DNA from: Gaertneriomyces semiglobifer
Taxonomy: Eukaryota > Chytridiomycota > Chytridiomycetes > Spizellomycetales > Spizellomycetaceae
Direction of reading: 5' to 3'
NCBI GenBank assembly: GCA_025558075.1
Contig: JAHLKF010000021.1
Location: forward strand, 62,001 to 126,000
DNA length: 64,000 bases
Below the pieces are notes generated by a model, which did not search any database, was not told the DNA's origin, and saw only the letters and a program-made list of their open reading frames with translations. This document shows, in pieces, positions 35,756 through 46,384 of this stretch. Both the position numbers and the translations under genes were made by a program. Each line of letters opens with the position of its first letter. The stretch's first letter is position 1.

Positions 35756-38700
35756 CTAATACATGATTTTGGGTGGCTTATACAGCTTGAGAAGTAAACT
35801 GCTAGTAATCACGCATATACTACTAACCGCCATCGCAACACCTGCTATCCACGGCGCTAGCGCCACTTTGGCTAGAGGATAGAATACACCAGCAGCAATT
35901 GGGATGCCAAGGATATTGTACCCAAACGCCCATGTGAAATTGAGGAGGATGCGGTTGAATGTCTTCCTTGACAAGTCCAACAAAATAACCACATCCCGTA
36001 GGTCTGACTTGACCAGCACAGCTTGAGCAGCTTCCACGGCTACATCCGAGCCGGCTCCAATGGCTATCCCCACATCTGCCTGTGCCAGCGCAACAGAATC
36101 GTTTATCCCATCGCCGGTCATGGCGACCTTCTTGCCTTTCTTTACGCTTTTCTGAAGGATCCTTACTTTCTCCGCTTTCTCGTGTGGTAACACTTGTGCC
36201 ATAATGTTATGCTCAGGGATACCGAGCGACTTGCCAACTGCACGAGCGGTTTTCTGGTTGTCGCCTGTGAGCATCCAAACATCAATGCCACGGCTCTGCA
36301 GCGTTTTAATCACTGCGGGCGCTTCGGGACGAATCGAATCGGCAATGGCTAATAGCCCAATGATTGTTCCAGATCCAGAGAGAGCACCCTCTGATGCAAT
36401 TGGCTGCACTCCAACGACAACAATCGACTTTCCATCCAGTTGCCACTTTTCGATGGCTTCCTCTCCCTCCCGGGCGCTTTGGTCCGAATTGTACACGCAT
36501 GCTTCACGGACATAGCGTTCGCTGCCCACAAATGCTGTAAAGGCGGGTATAGCGCCGGCCAGTATAGTACAGGCGAGTCCTTTTCCAGGAGTTTCTCTTA
36601 CTTCTCCAATAACATATTGGCCCTGTGCCAAGCTGGAAACATTCGAGTCCACCGCCCGAGTCTCCACCGCATGCGAAACTACCGCATTCGCCAGGGGGTG
36701 ATCGCTGTTCCGTTCTGTCGCCACCGTTAGCGCCCAAAAGTCCTTGTCATCCACGATAGGGCCCGCGGCCGTCAGGAATGCCGAATCTGTCACTACTGGC
36801 TTTCCCAACGTCAGAGTTCCGGTTTTATCAAATGCAATGGCCGCGACCTTGTGAGCGGATTCGAGTGCGGCACCCCCGCCCTTGACCATGACTCCATAAC
36901 GAGCAGCAACGCCGGTACCAACCATCACTGCAGTGGGAGTAGCTAATCCCAGCGCGCAAGGGCATGCAATTACCAGCACAGCAATAGCAAAGTTCAGAGA
37001 GAACACGCCTTTGCTGTGATCCTTCAACCAGTCCGTTGGAACGGACCCGGAATAAACTCCACCCATCCAGCCAACCAATGTGATCAATGCAATCCCAATG
37101 ACGCATGGAACAAAATACCGAGATATCGTATCCGCAATCGCTTGAATGGGCGCTTTGGAGGTCTGAGCATTTTCAACCAGCCGGATAATCCTAGACAAGG
37201 TGGTCTCTGAACCGACCATTGATGCCTTCATAAGAATGGATCCATTCCCGTTCACCGTCGCGCCCATGAGAGGATCTCCAATGGTCTTGCTCACTGGCTT
37301 GGATTCTCCTGTCAACATGCTTTCATCAACATACGTCGACCCACGAAAGAGAACGCCGTCACACGGAACGCGGTTCCCAGGGTTCACTCTTAACACATCC
37401 CCGACTTGTACCAGAGCAATATCCACCGACTCCTCTTTCAAGATGAGATCCGGGCTTTCCGCATCGAGCGTCACCAGGACAGCAGTATCCGGGGCTAGGG
37501 ACATTAACTTGGTAATGGCTTCTGAGGTCTTGCCTTTCGCGTAAACTTCCAAATACTTCCCGAGCAAAATAAAAAAGATCAATAACACGGAGGTTTCAAA
37601 GTAAAGCTCTTCCGTTCCGGTCCGCTTGTTCGCCATGTCGTAAATGATGGCATAGACAGAGTAAAAGTAGGCGGCCGATGTTCCCAATGCAACCAATACA
37701 TCCATATTGGCTGATTTTGCATACCGCAATGACTTGTAGGCTCCGCGATAAAACCGAGCTCCCAACACAAACTGAACAGGCGTGGCCAGAATAAATGTGA
37801 TCAGCCCAACCACCGTCAAACCAGGTGCAACTTCCTTCATCATTGCCATACGAACAGGGTTCATTTCGGGCAAAGCCATCATGAAGATCATGGCAAACAA
37901 GAATGTCGGAAATGCGAAAGCAAAGGCCCAAAGTACTTGTCGCGCCAGGTAACGTCGTTCGGCTTCGTCACGTTGTCGAGCGAGTGCATCACGGGTTGTC
38001 TGTGGCGCGAGACTTGCTTCATAACCAAGGCCGTTGATGATGCTAATGAGGTCGCGGACACCGATTATGTTGATGTCGTGCTTGATAGTCGCCTTACGGG
38101 TGATCAAGTTTACCGTCACATCTTGTATACCAGGGCGGTTTCTTAGGTTATGCTCAATACCAGAAACGCAAGAGGCACAGCTCATTCCGGCGACTGACAA
38201 GTTTGTGGAAGTAGTGCTGGGTTGCCGCGGAGGTTGGACAACGATTTCGAAAGTGGTGTCGTCGACGGCAGGCTTCGTGACCAATCCGGTTGTCTGCGAG
38301 TCCAACACCTCGTACCCGAGGTCTTCAATATGAGATGCAAGTTGTTCCGCCGTTAGTATCGACGGGTTATGCGTAATTACCGCCCTTTGAGGTAGTAAAG
38401 TGACGATGGCTTCCTGCACGCCATCCAGAACTTGCAATGACCTTGTCAGGCTGCCCACACAAGACGCACAGGTCATGCCATGGATTGCAAAGTCCGTTTT
38501 GCAGATATCTCGCCGGCCTTCTACAGAAAGCAACAAGCGATGAGTATCGTAGACATTCTCGAAACCGACGCTGCGCTGCCCACCTTGCGCACGACTACCC
38601 ACGGGTATTGCAGACGGTTCGCTCTTCACGCCCAAAACATCGAATCCAGCACCTTCAATCCTTTCACGCAGCTGCGACACGGATACAATCGTAGGTTCAT

Positions 38701-39043
38701 ACTCCAATTCCGCGCTCTGCGGTTTCAGCGTGACCACAACTGACTGCGGTAGCGCTCCAGGAACGCCTTGTAATATATTCTGCAATGTCGCGACGCAGGA
38801 ACCACACGTTAACCCTGCGAGTGCAAAGACGACAACGTTTTTGGATGAGGCGGCTTTCTGTTCCTGCGAGGACTCCTGTGCAGGTAAGGCAAGGGTCTCG
38901 GACAGCACGGAGCGTGCTTCAGCGGTAGCATCATGGTCTCGACTGTGGCATACGGTGCAGTGGCAAACTATACATCTACATATTCCGCCTGACTCCCCGC
39001 AAACAGCGGTGCGTGAAGACGATACCGATTCAGCGTCCGACAT
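35756..39043 (-). CDS. CCC2: Copper-transporting P1B-type ATPase (CCC2/ATP7 type)
   Basis: Single exon, 1095 codons, one of few intronless genes here. It should pump Cu(I) into the late secretory pathway to load cuproenzymes such as the Fet3 ferroxidase. Three heavy-metal-associated domains precede the membrane part, with metal motifs CGSC (80-83), CASC (192-195) and CASC (289-292). Eight spans are expected; the CPC metal motif is at 694-696, TGES at 578-581, the phosphorylated aspartate in DKTGT at 739, and GDGINDSVALAQADVG near 1000. Before HMA1 the N-terminus has six cysteines in 18 residues (CRCIVCHCTVCH at 22-33), not usual for the family. The gene has a histidine-proline motif SDHPLANAV of P1B nucleotide domains. 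CCC2 is used as a symbol by homology. Confidence 0.95.
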   Translation of the reverse strand: MSDAESVSSSRTAVCGESGGICRCIVCHCTVCHSRDHDATAEARSVLSETLALPAQESSQEQKAASSKNVVVFALAGLTCGSCVATLQNILQGVPGALPQSVVVTLKPQSAELEYEPTIVSVSQLRERIEGAGFDVLGVKSEPSAIPVGSRAQGGQRSVGFENVYDTHRLLLSVEGRRDICKTDFAIHGMTCASCVGSLTRSLQVLDGVQEAIVTLLPQRAVITHNPSILTAEQLASHIEDLGYEVLDSQTTGLVTKPAVDDTTFEIVVQPPRQPSTTSTNLSVAGMSCASCVSGIEHNLRNRPGIQDVTVNLITRKATIKHDINIIGVRDLISIINGLGYEASLAPQTTRDALARQRDEAERRYLARQVLWAFAFAFPTFLFAMIFMMALPEMNPVRMAMMKEVAPGLTVVGLITFILATPVQFVLGARFYRGAYKSLRYAKSANMDVLVALGTSAAYFYSVYAIIYDMANKRTGTEELYFETSVLLIFFILLGKYLEVYAKGKTSEAITKLMSLAPDTAVLVTLDAESPDLILKEESVDIALVQVGDVLRVNPGNRVPCDGVLFRGSTYVDESMLTGESKPVSKTIGDPLMGATVNGNGSILMKASMVGSETTLSRIIRLVENAQTSKAPIQAIADTISRYFVPCVIGIALITLVGWMGGVYSGSVPTDWLKDHSKGVFSLNFAIAVLVIACPCALGLATPTAVMVGTGVAARYGVMVKGGGAALESAHKVAAIAFDKTGTLTLGKPVVTDSAFLTAAGPIVDDKDFWALTVATERNSDHPLANAVVSHAVETRAVDSNVSSLAQGQYVIGEVRETPGKGLACTILAGAIPAFTAFVGSERYVREACVYNSDQSAREGEEAIEKWQLDGKSIVVVGVQPIASEGALSGSGTIIGLLAIADSIRPEAPAVIKTLQSRGIDVWMLTGDNQKTARAVGKSLGIPEHNIMAQVLPHEKAEKVRILQKSVKKGKKVAMTGDGINDSVALAQADVGIAIGAGSDVAVEAAQAVLVKSDLRDVVILLDLSRKTFNRILLNFTWAFGYNILGIPIAAGVFYPLAKVALAPWIAGVAMAVSSICVITSSLLLKLYKPPKIMY

Positions 39044-40225
39044 AGTGGTTCTGGTATCTCATAGAATGATAAGTCCAAAAACATGAGGAAGGCACCAGCA
39101 CCCTGCTGCTGTTGCTTTTATGTTGACGGGTGATGGCGGTCATCTGCTGGAATTTTCCTGGAACAACTTGTGGTATTTATTAATCTTTTCGTCCAGAGTG
39201 CGATATTTGCGCAACTTGCGAAAGTCCCTCGCGCTTCCTGGGCAGATATCACTCACACGCTCACGTAAACATGAGCTGAAATCGCAGGATGGACAAATGC
39301 ATAATGAGCATATCATACCATTCAAAGCGCTTGAAGATTGTGTATATGTAAGGCGGTTGGTTAGAGTCATGCGGGAGATGTCCGTCTGGCCACTCTCCGC
39401 ATTTAAATGCATGTGATGTGAAGAGAATATTCAGCCTGATGGAAAGGCTTTCAGAAGTGTGAACGGTCCCAAAACTAGGCGATCAATCGAAACAGAATAC
39501 TGAGACGTTCAGCGGTCGAGGAACGTTGGCCAATGTTTATGTGGCATACAATGTGGCTTCACGACCATAAGGGTTCCGTGTGCCCCGTAATGGATGCCAT
39601 GCGGGGTTGAAGACTAACGCTCATATAACGGCAGTCACAACGTCAAGAGGTAGGGTCCTGGTATGTTGAGGAATAGAGCAGACAGCATATACCCAACGGC
39701 TTTCGTTGCTGTGCTGTATATGTAAACTGATCAGAGGCCATTTGAGGGCGCTCCTAACTAGAGTCAGTTGCTGGTTGGGATCCTTTCTGTTTCGTATCAT
39801 AGCCCGTACGTTGGTCTTCTCTTCAACACCCGGCGACACATTCTGTTCGCAAACTAAAAGTCGAGCAGCTCATCAGTCAGTGTACGAAAGCCACATCACC
39901 ACATCACCAACAGCAGGCCAGGTGCCTCATACTAGGAAATAGCGCCTCTCTGCAGCAAAAACACAAAAGTTCACCGGTGGGGAAGGTCATTCAATACGAT
40001 GCCGAGTGGCATTTTGCTTATTTGAACGGTGAAGTGTTAAAATTTCGGGGGTTTCGTCTGTTACACGCCAACACCGCAAAAAGGTATATCCATATACAAG
40101 TGTGCTATCGGTTACTCCCTTCACAGCGGGGGTTCACACAGCAAAGGCTACCTCGATTTTACGGCGATGAAGCTGATGGGATACCAGCCGTTCATTCTCG
40201 CTGCTAAGGAAAGCTCTTGTGCAAG
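39044..40225. other. Divergent intergenic region
   Basis: Nearly 1.2 kb between the copper ATPase start (minus) and a seven-span protein (plus). Open frames are short, without recognisable features. No B-box, terminal repeat or copper-response element that I can recognise. Confidence 0.45.
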
Positions 40226-41239
40226 ATGGAGGGTTCACCAGAAGGACGTTATCTGCCAGAGCCATTCTTCACTATCCACCTGATTGTAGCTGCTTTTATG
40301 GTAGCGTTGCAGTGCCTCAACACTGCGTACGCCGTCCACATTTGTCGCCGTCAACGTTCCTCATTCACCACCGTCTTGGCAATTCAACAAGCACTTCTTG
40401 TGGTATTCTGTATATGCAAACTTGCTAGATCATGGGCGGGTCCTCTGGGCGACAACGAATCACAGACGGCGAGAATCCTCTACCTGGTTGGCGACACTTT
40501 CTATACACTATCGGCGTTTCTATACCTATTATTATTGATTCGCCGATTCTCCTTGGGGAACTCGGCTGGATTATGGTACCGGCCATCATGGGATCCGATT
40601 ATGATTACTGTGAGTTTGATAACCTCCTCCTGAACAACGTACTCATCACACTAACACAGCAACTATCAATAGGCCGCTATAGTACTGTTCTGCTTTGCTT
40701 TCATTAGTGGAGTATATCGCGGAATCCAGCGACTGGACACAACTGCCTTCCCTGGCTATGAGAAGGGCATCCGATACAACATCGTCTGCTATTGCGTATT
40801 CACCCTATTTATTCTTGCCATGGATACCGTCTTGTCCTTCCTGATGTACAAACGGATATGCATTCTCAAAAGTCAACTAGAGTAAGCGGGTTTTTCTTAC
40901 AAACGGTGAGCTGAATCAGGGCTGACCGTTTCCTTTTCTATCAACAGCGCTATAGGACTGACGACCGAGACGCCTTCTCATCGACGAACCATCTACGGTA
41001 TGATTGGGCTAGTGGGAATGTCCTGGATTGCCGTCACGGCGTTTGTCGTTACCTCTTTCGCGCCGAACATGGATCGTGTCGTTCGGGCTGTTTTAGCTGT
41101 CATTGCGATGTCAATGAGCATAGTGCACATGAGTTTTGCGCTACTCTACTTGGAAAGCATACGCAGGCTCATGACCTCCTTCGATTTTGCACAGGCGCTG
41201 GCGCCTGAGGGTGATTTGAATATCAGTGGGAAGGCCTGA
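40226..41239 (+). CDS. Orphan seven-span membrane protein A
   Basis: Three exons, 40226..40609, 40673..40881 and 40948..41239, 294 residues. Seven hydrophobic segments can be placed: FFTIHLIVAAFMVALQ; TVLAIQQALLVVFCIC; YTLSAFLYLLLLI; AAIVLFCFAFISGV (split by intron 1); IVCYCVFTLFILAMDTVLSF; MIGLVGMSWIAVTAFVV; and AVLAVIAMSMSIVHMSFALLYL. Loops are short, with a basic RRQR after span 1 and RRF after span 3. There is no signal peptide beyond span 1. The seven-span plan suggests a receptor-like protein, but no class A, Ste2/Ste3, rhodopsin-lysine or DRY motif is seen. Family unknown to me. Confidence 0.72.
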
Positions 41240-41611
41240 ATGCTACGCTAGCTCGTAGGACTTATTATATAGCAGGCTTTGGGTGACAGGGGATCATTCA
41301 TTGCGGGTTTTTGGACGCCTTTGGTATGTAGATATTGTAGCGTGACATATTTATATAGTTGACTGTCAACAGAGCTTTCTTAGGGCATGCTGCCTCATCG
41401 CAATACATTCTTTACTCCGAACGACTTTGCATTACAGGAAGCTATCACAGCATTTCGAGTCCATCCTGCGGCACTTCATTATCCGACAGTTCATTTGTGA
41501 TTATATATGAAAGCTGAGCACTGAGCACTTTTCGCTAACAATTTCATTGCGTCGCGGATGTTGGATGCACATTTGCAATACATTTGGTTTAGACGCAAAG
41601 GGTGAAAGAGA
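41240..41611. other. Intergenic region
   Basis: Spacer between two plus-strand genes; AT-rich with a TTATATAG near 41265. Nothing else recognised. Confidence 0.45.
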
Positions 41612-42391
41612 ATGACTTCTTTGAATTCCCAACCACTCCCTGCGCTTCCGAACTTGAAGTTTGTGGCCGGGGAGCCTGTGGACCTCGTGGCTGCACCGCC
41701 ATCGAACACCAAACGAGTCCTTGTCCTCGAGTTCTGGTCAACCTGGTGTGGTCCCTGCCGCCAGGTCTCACCAGTGTTGAGCGATCTTCAGAAAAAATGG
41801 CAGGATAAGAATGTATGGTTTGTGGGAATCACACAAGAAGACGAGAATGTAAGAGTTGGTAGCTGTTAGCTGAACCTATATGACTTTCGTTCACTTATCA
41901 TGTTGGCATCCTCGAGTAGACAGTGAAGCAATTCCTGGCATCCCATCCCGTTTCATATACCATAGCAGTTGACCCACAACTAACGGCGCAAAATCAATTG
42001 CTTGCTCCTAGCGGTGCTCGCGGTATTCCTCATGCTTTTCTGGTTGACTCAACGAACCATATTGTGTGGTCTGGACATCCTCTCGACCCCGGGTTTGAGG
42101 CGACCTTGACTGCCTTAGCACAGCATGCTAGCCCAAGGAAGGAATTGGAGCCATTGCCTCGGGTTACGGATAGCTATGATGAGTTGATGAAAAGAAGTGT
42201 AGGGGATTTGAAGAAGATCTTGAAAGACCGAGGAATTAGTTTTCACGATTGTTTCGAAAAGAGCGATTTAGCCCGGAGGATTGTTGACCGTAAGCGTTTT
42301 CATGTGAGCCTTGTTTTGGTGTGAGTTTGTGATCTGACAGGCCCATCACACAGGTTGCGCGCATACAACCTATTACAAGCAACAAGAGTGA
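41612..42391 (+). CDS. Thioredoxin-fold protein with C-terminal SAP/MANF-like domain
   Basis: Three exons, 41612..41848, 41920..42289 and 42354..42391, 214 residues. Residues 35-150 form a TlpA/ResA-like thioredoxin domain: LVLEFWSTWCGPCRQVSPVL with the redox CxxC (WCGPC), WFVGITQEDE, and the cis-proline loop GARGIPHAFLVDS. Then residues 175-205 (SVGDLKKILKDRGISFHDCFEKSDLARRIVDR) resemble the SAP-like C-terminal domain of MANF/ARMET, in which a C-x-E-K-S-D motif recurs. The last intron lets the frame end CAHTTYYKQQE; without it a longer tail from the read-through frame would result. No signal peptide or anchor is visible, so a cytosolic or nuclear thiol-disulfide role is likelier than a secreted one. 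Confidence 0.82.
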
Positions 42392-42567
42392 CCCCGGCGT
42401 ATCCTAGCATTGCATTTCGCTGTCGTTCTTGCCCGATAGTACCAGCAATGCTTGCTTTGGACGCATAACACATCATACATGATCGCTATCTCCAAAGAGG
42501 ACATATCCACGTTGTATTGAATGCAAACTACACGCACACCCGGTAGATTCAGCCTCTCCACCCTCAA

Positions 42568-44237
42568 TCAAGCGTCACCACCGTGCCCACGATCTCCTTT
42601 TTCCTCCGCAGGCATGTCTCCGGTGACCAACCACCCAATGTCCCTAAGCATCTGCTCGATCCCATCCAAGCCCTTTTCGAGTTGTTCCATAGGCGGTCCG
42701 AAACTCAAGCGTACGTAATGATGGAACGGACTCTCGAATAACTCTCTTCTCCTTCCTGGATTGATATCAAAGAAAATACCGGGAACGATAATGACCTTGT
42801 AGTCTAACGCCTTTTCAAAGAATCCCAACCCGTTGTTGAGAGGTTCCGGTAGCGGCGAGACATCAAGCCAGATGTAAAACGTTCCCTTGGGAGGCAGAAC
42901 CGGAAGGTTCATTTTACCCAGCCGAGAAATGACATAGTTGCGTTTCGTCAAGAAGTGGGTCTGGAGGGCCTTCGCGTCGTGGAGAACGCGCTGGGGGTCG
43001 AGCAAAGGAATAGCGGCGACTTGAAGTGGGTGGTTGGTGCCTCCATCCAAGAAGCTACCCGCCGAAGACATTGATGAAATAAAGTCCTTCGGTCCTACAA
43101 TCCAACAACATCTCCACCCCGGTAGTCTCCAGTTCTTTGTCAGGCCGTTCAACATGATCACTGGGTCTTTGTTCACATCTTCGATGAACTCGGCCGCACT
43201 GACAGTTTTCCCCAATTCGTTTTTGTGATTTCCATAGATGTAGTGACTGTAGAATTCGTCCATGACCAGCACAGTTTTGCATTCGCGCGCGATGGCAATC
43301 CATTCTTTGAGCGCTGGGCCGCAGACGACCTGCCCTGTTGGGTTCGCGGGGTTGGAGCAAACGACTACTCCCAGTCCCCGCTCGGTGATCTCTTGACGGA
43401 GATAGTGGGGCGGAATGTGAAAGTCTTGAGTGCGCAACGGGGTGGGAATTGGGACAAACCGTTTGAAGATCTACGATATTTTGGAATTCCGATTTCAATC
43501 AAGGGCTAAACAACAAGGCAACGCACGACAGGAACATTCGACTCACAGTTAATAGCTGTTCATAAGCTGTGTAATCAGGTAAGAAAAAGCCAACGTTGGT
43601 ATCGCCAATGGCTGCGGCGATTCTCGTCAAACCGGCGCGTCCACCCGGCACGATACACACATTCTCCCAGGTATACTGACTATTCTTTCCCTTCCTATAA
43701 CTCTCATTGTACAGCTTGGCCACTGCCTCTCTTAAAGGCTTAATGCCAGCAGTGGGCGCATACTCAAACTCATCATCTTGCATGGAAATAGTACGCGGCT
43801 TATCAGGCGCATTCGGTATATGTCCGACCTCCGGAGCCCCTTGTCCGAAATTTCCCCAAGATTCGTCCATAGGAGTCCACCCCTTTCGCGATGCCCTGTC
43901 CATCACGTAGATCACTCCGGTGTTGGGCGGATGTTCCATCACACGCATGGAGCGAAGGCTATTATTACCCTGTCCATGAACGTTGCCCAGGTAGGACCGC
44001 AGCGTCTGATGAGCGTCAGAGTCCCGTTCTTTCTGCATTTTCATGACCTGCGTGACTGCATCACGGAGACGAAACTTCTCCTGTAGATTGAAGCGTTGGT
44101 AACCCACGTATTCTGTGTGCCATAGTGGAGTTGTCCGTGTACGTACGTACCTTGCGAATTTGTGTCGCATCATCCAGACCATTCTTCAGATCATTTCGAG
44201 CGCTCTCGCTCTCATTCATAGCATCAGCAGAAGGCAT
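42568..44237 (-). CDS. PLP-dependent aminotransferase, class I/II
   Basis: Three exons on minus, 44237..44151, 44080..43547 and 43470..42568, phases 0; 507 residues. Fold-type I aminotransferase: N-terminal arm GNFGQGAPEVG, PLP-phosphate region VPGGRAGLTRIAAAIGD, substrate loop YTAYEQLL, VCSNPANPTGQVV with the NPTG, MDEFYSHYIYG with the PLP-binding D and Y, and the Schiff-base lysine in GLTKNWRLPGWRCCW. The C-terminal arginine expected to bind the carboxylate is probably in HHYVRLSFG. It should transaminate an amino acid with a 2-oxo acid; the substrate cannot be told. The N-terminal helix extension of about 75 residues is unusual but no mitochondrial signal is evident. Donor GTACGT with tandem repeats ACGTACGTAC at exon 1. 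Confidence 0.9.
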
Positions 44238-45127
44238 TCTTACTCTCTTCGATTTAAAGTGACTGTGACTGAAGAATCGATGTGCTCGGCCAGGTTCAGT
44301 CTCCAACAACACGGATATGCACCGTCGCCACAAACCAGCTGCGTTCATACAGTTGGGTTCCTTGGACCATTGCCCGCAACACACAAAGACCTGTCGCCAG
44401 TGGCATATCAAAGGACGCAGGAACACTCCAAAAATGATATCATCTTGAAAGGGTAAACGCGCGCGGGCGTTGGCGAGGTTTGCTTACATTATCCACTGAC
44501 TCATCTCCGCTCATGCGTGCAGTTGCCAGCACTTCCACAATGCGAAGTGTAACTATTTATTGATGGCTTTATTACCCGGAATAGTAACTCTCCAACTTTA
44601 AATCTTCTATTCTAGGTTCACCTAGCAAGGATCCACCTCAATTGTTCCGCTGGCGTGGTTTTCGTTTGGTGATCACACCTTCGCATGCAGACAAGTCGGG
44701 GATCTGGGTTATCTGCTGATGTTTCAATACATTCAAAGCCTGGGGACCCACAATGATAGCAATGCTCGGTACGTTACACTTTTGCTCGGCAGACAATCAG
44801 GCATGGTACCATGATTTTCTCATGCCCAACAAAGATCAGCACCTGCTTTTAATCCTCCGTCGTGGTCGCCTTTACAATTTTATTTAGGAATGTGCGCGCT
44901 CCGGCGCCTTGGGTAATACCTTTTCAGGTCCAGAGAAAAAAGAAACTCTCCCAGATGGTGTAACGTGTTGCTGAGGAGGTTGTTTGTGCAACTATTGACT
45001 TCGTGGACAACATGCCCCCGTATGCCAATCGAATATAAAAGAATACAGGTACGTTTCGCTGCTCTGCCCGTCGCCCTTCCCTCAGCATTCCAACTTTGGT
45101 GTATCTCCAGGAACCCTCTTTTGCAAT
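44238..45127. other. Divergent intergenic region
   Basis: Between the aminotransferase start (minus) and seven-span protein B (plus). No gene, tRNA or repeat seen. Confidence 0.45.
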
Positions 45128-46083
45128 ATGGGTCAAATGCAGGCCCGCCCAGCGTCGGGAGTGTACACAGTGAAGCAAGTCACTGAGCTGACGTTGCGCA
45201 CGGCAGCTTTGACGCTCATGGCTGTCAACCTCGGTATCTACTGGAACGTTATGAGCAACAAACGGTCCCTTGTCAGTCGGATGATTTTCGCGTTCTTGCT
45301 CACCTATACGTTGGGTCTCATCTTCCAGTGTATACCGCGTTTCACTGGAGACAAATCGTAAGTACAACCTACTTCCGGAGAAGTCTTTGCGGCGAAACTG
45401 TTCATTGACGACGCTCTTCTGTTTGCAGGTTCACATCAACGGTGTTCACAATTCATCTCGGTGTCGGGTTCTTCAACCTTTCGTCCGAACTCTTCCTCTG
45501 GACTCTGTACCTGCGCTTCAAACTCATCATTCCCTTCCAAAAGAAGCTCAGATGGTTCACCCTTGCCATCCTCACCACCTCCTCCTTGGTCGTTTTCTGC
45601 AACTACTGTGCGTGGGCAACGTTCACCACCCGAGGCGACTGGGATAGTCGAGTCCAAACATCCAAGTTCTACTCTGCATGGTCCATCGTCCAAGCCGCCA
45701 TCAACATGTACCTCTCCGGATACTTTGTTTTCCAATACTACGTCCCGCTCATCCATCAATCCAGTAACGGCTCAGCAACAACAACCATCAACATGTGGCT
45801 CTCAGGTCTGATCTACCTCGGTTTCGAAGCTCTATTGCACTGTGGTCTCCAAATCCTGTACTACGCGTGGAAAGATCACTATGCGGAGGCGGCCGCCGTG
45901 TGCTCGAGTATCAGATACATGCTGTTCTTGATGTTCATTTACAAGATTCGGGAGGCCAACCACAGTCGGGTTAGCTATGGGAACAACGGAAAAGGTGCCA
46001 GCACTGCTCAGGGAGCGACCACGGCAGGGGGTGTGGGCACCGCGAACATGGGGAGCATGTCGGGGCCCAAGGCGACGGTTTGA
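45128..46083 (+). CDS. Orphan seven-span membrane protein B
   Basis: Two exons, 45128..45357 and 45429..46083 (phase 2), 294 residues, the same length as the seven-span protein at 40226. Hydrophobic segments: LRTAALTLMAVNLGIYW; MIFAFLLTYTLGLIFQ; TIHLGVGFFNLSSELFLWTLYL; FTLAILTTSSLVVFCNYCAW; SIVQAAINMYLSGYFVFQYYV; LSGLIYLGFEALLHCGLQILYY; and SSIRYMLFLMFIYKI. The tail after span 7 is short, rich in Gly, Ala and Thr. Segment 3 (GFFNLSSELFLWTLYLRFKL) has some similarity with span 3 of protein A (TFYTLSAFLYLLLLIRRFSL), too weak to claim homology. No known receptor motif. A polyadenylation-like AATAAA lies at 46216-46221. Confidence 0.73.
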
Positions 46084-46384
46084 TACCAGACGATTCAGTG
46101 TGTGGATGGACGGACAGCATCAGATACCCCGTAGCGGCCATTGTAGTTGTTCTTTCTTGGAGTCTACTATTGATAGAAGCTTGGGCCGCCTTCTGTAAAA
46201 GGCATTTGTTTTTTTAATAAACAGTTGCTTTTCTACCATTTTTCATGAAAGGATTCATCTTAGATAAACAAACATCGAGGCGAAGTGCGCCCCAGGTATA
46301 ACATAGAAATAGCATGAACAAGCGAGTTATATACCACGGCAAGCTCCAGTGAGAAAATCGATCAACATGGGCGACGATCCTAAA
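46084..46384. terminator. Convergent 3' flanks with AATAAA signal
   Basis: AATAAA at 46216-46221 on plus, 133 bases after the stop of membrane protein B, is a plausible polyadenylation signal. The kinase gene ends at 46385 on the other strand. Confidence 0.5.

Noticed and set aside
39044..40225. Copper-response element upstream of the copper ATPase
   Set aside because: No motif of known fungal copper regulators could be recognised with confidence.
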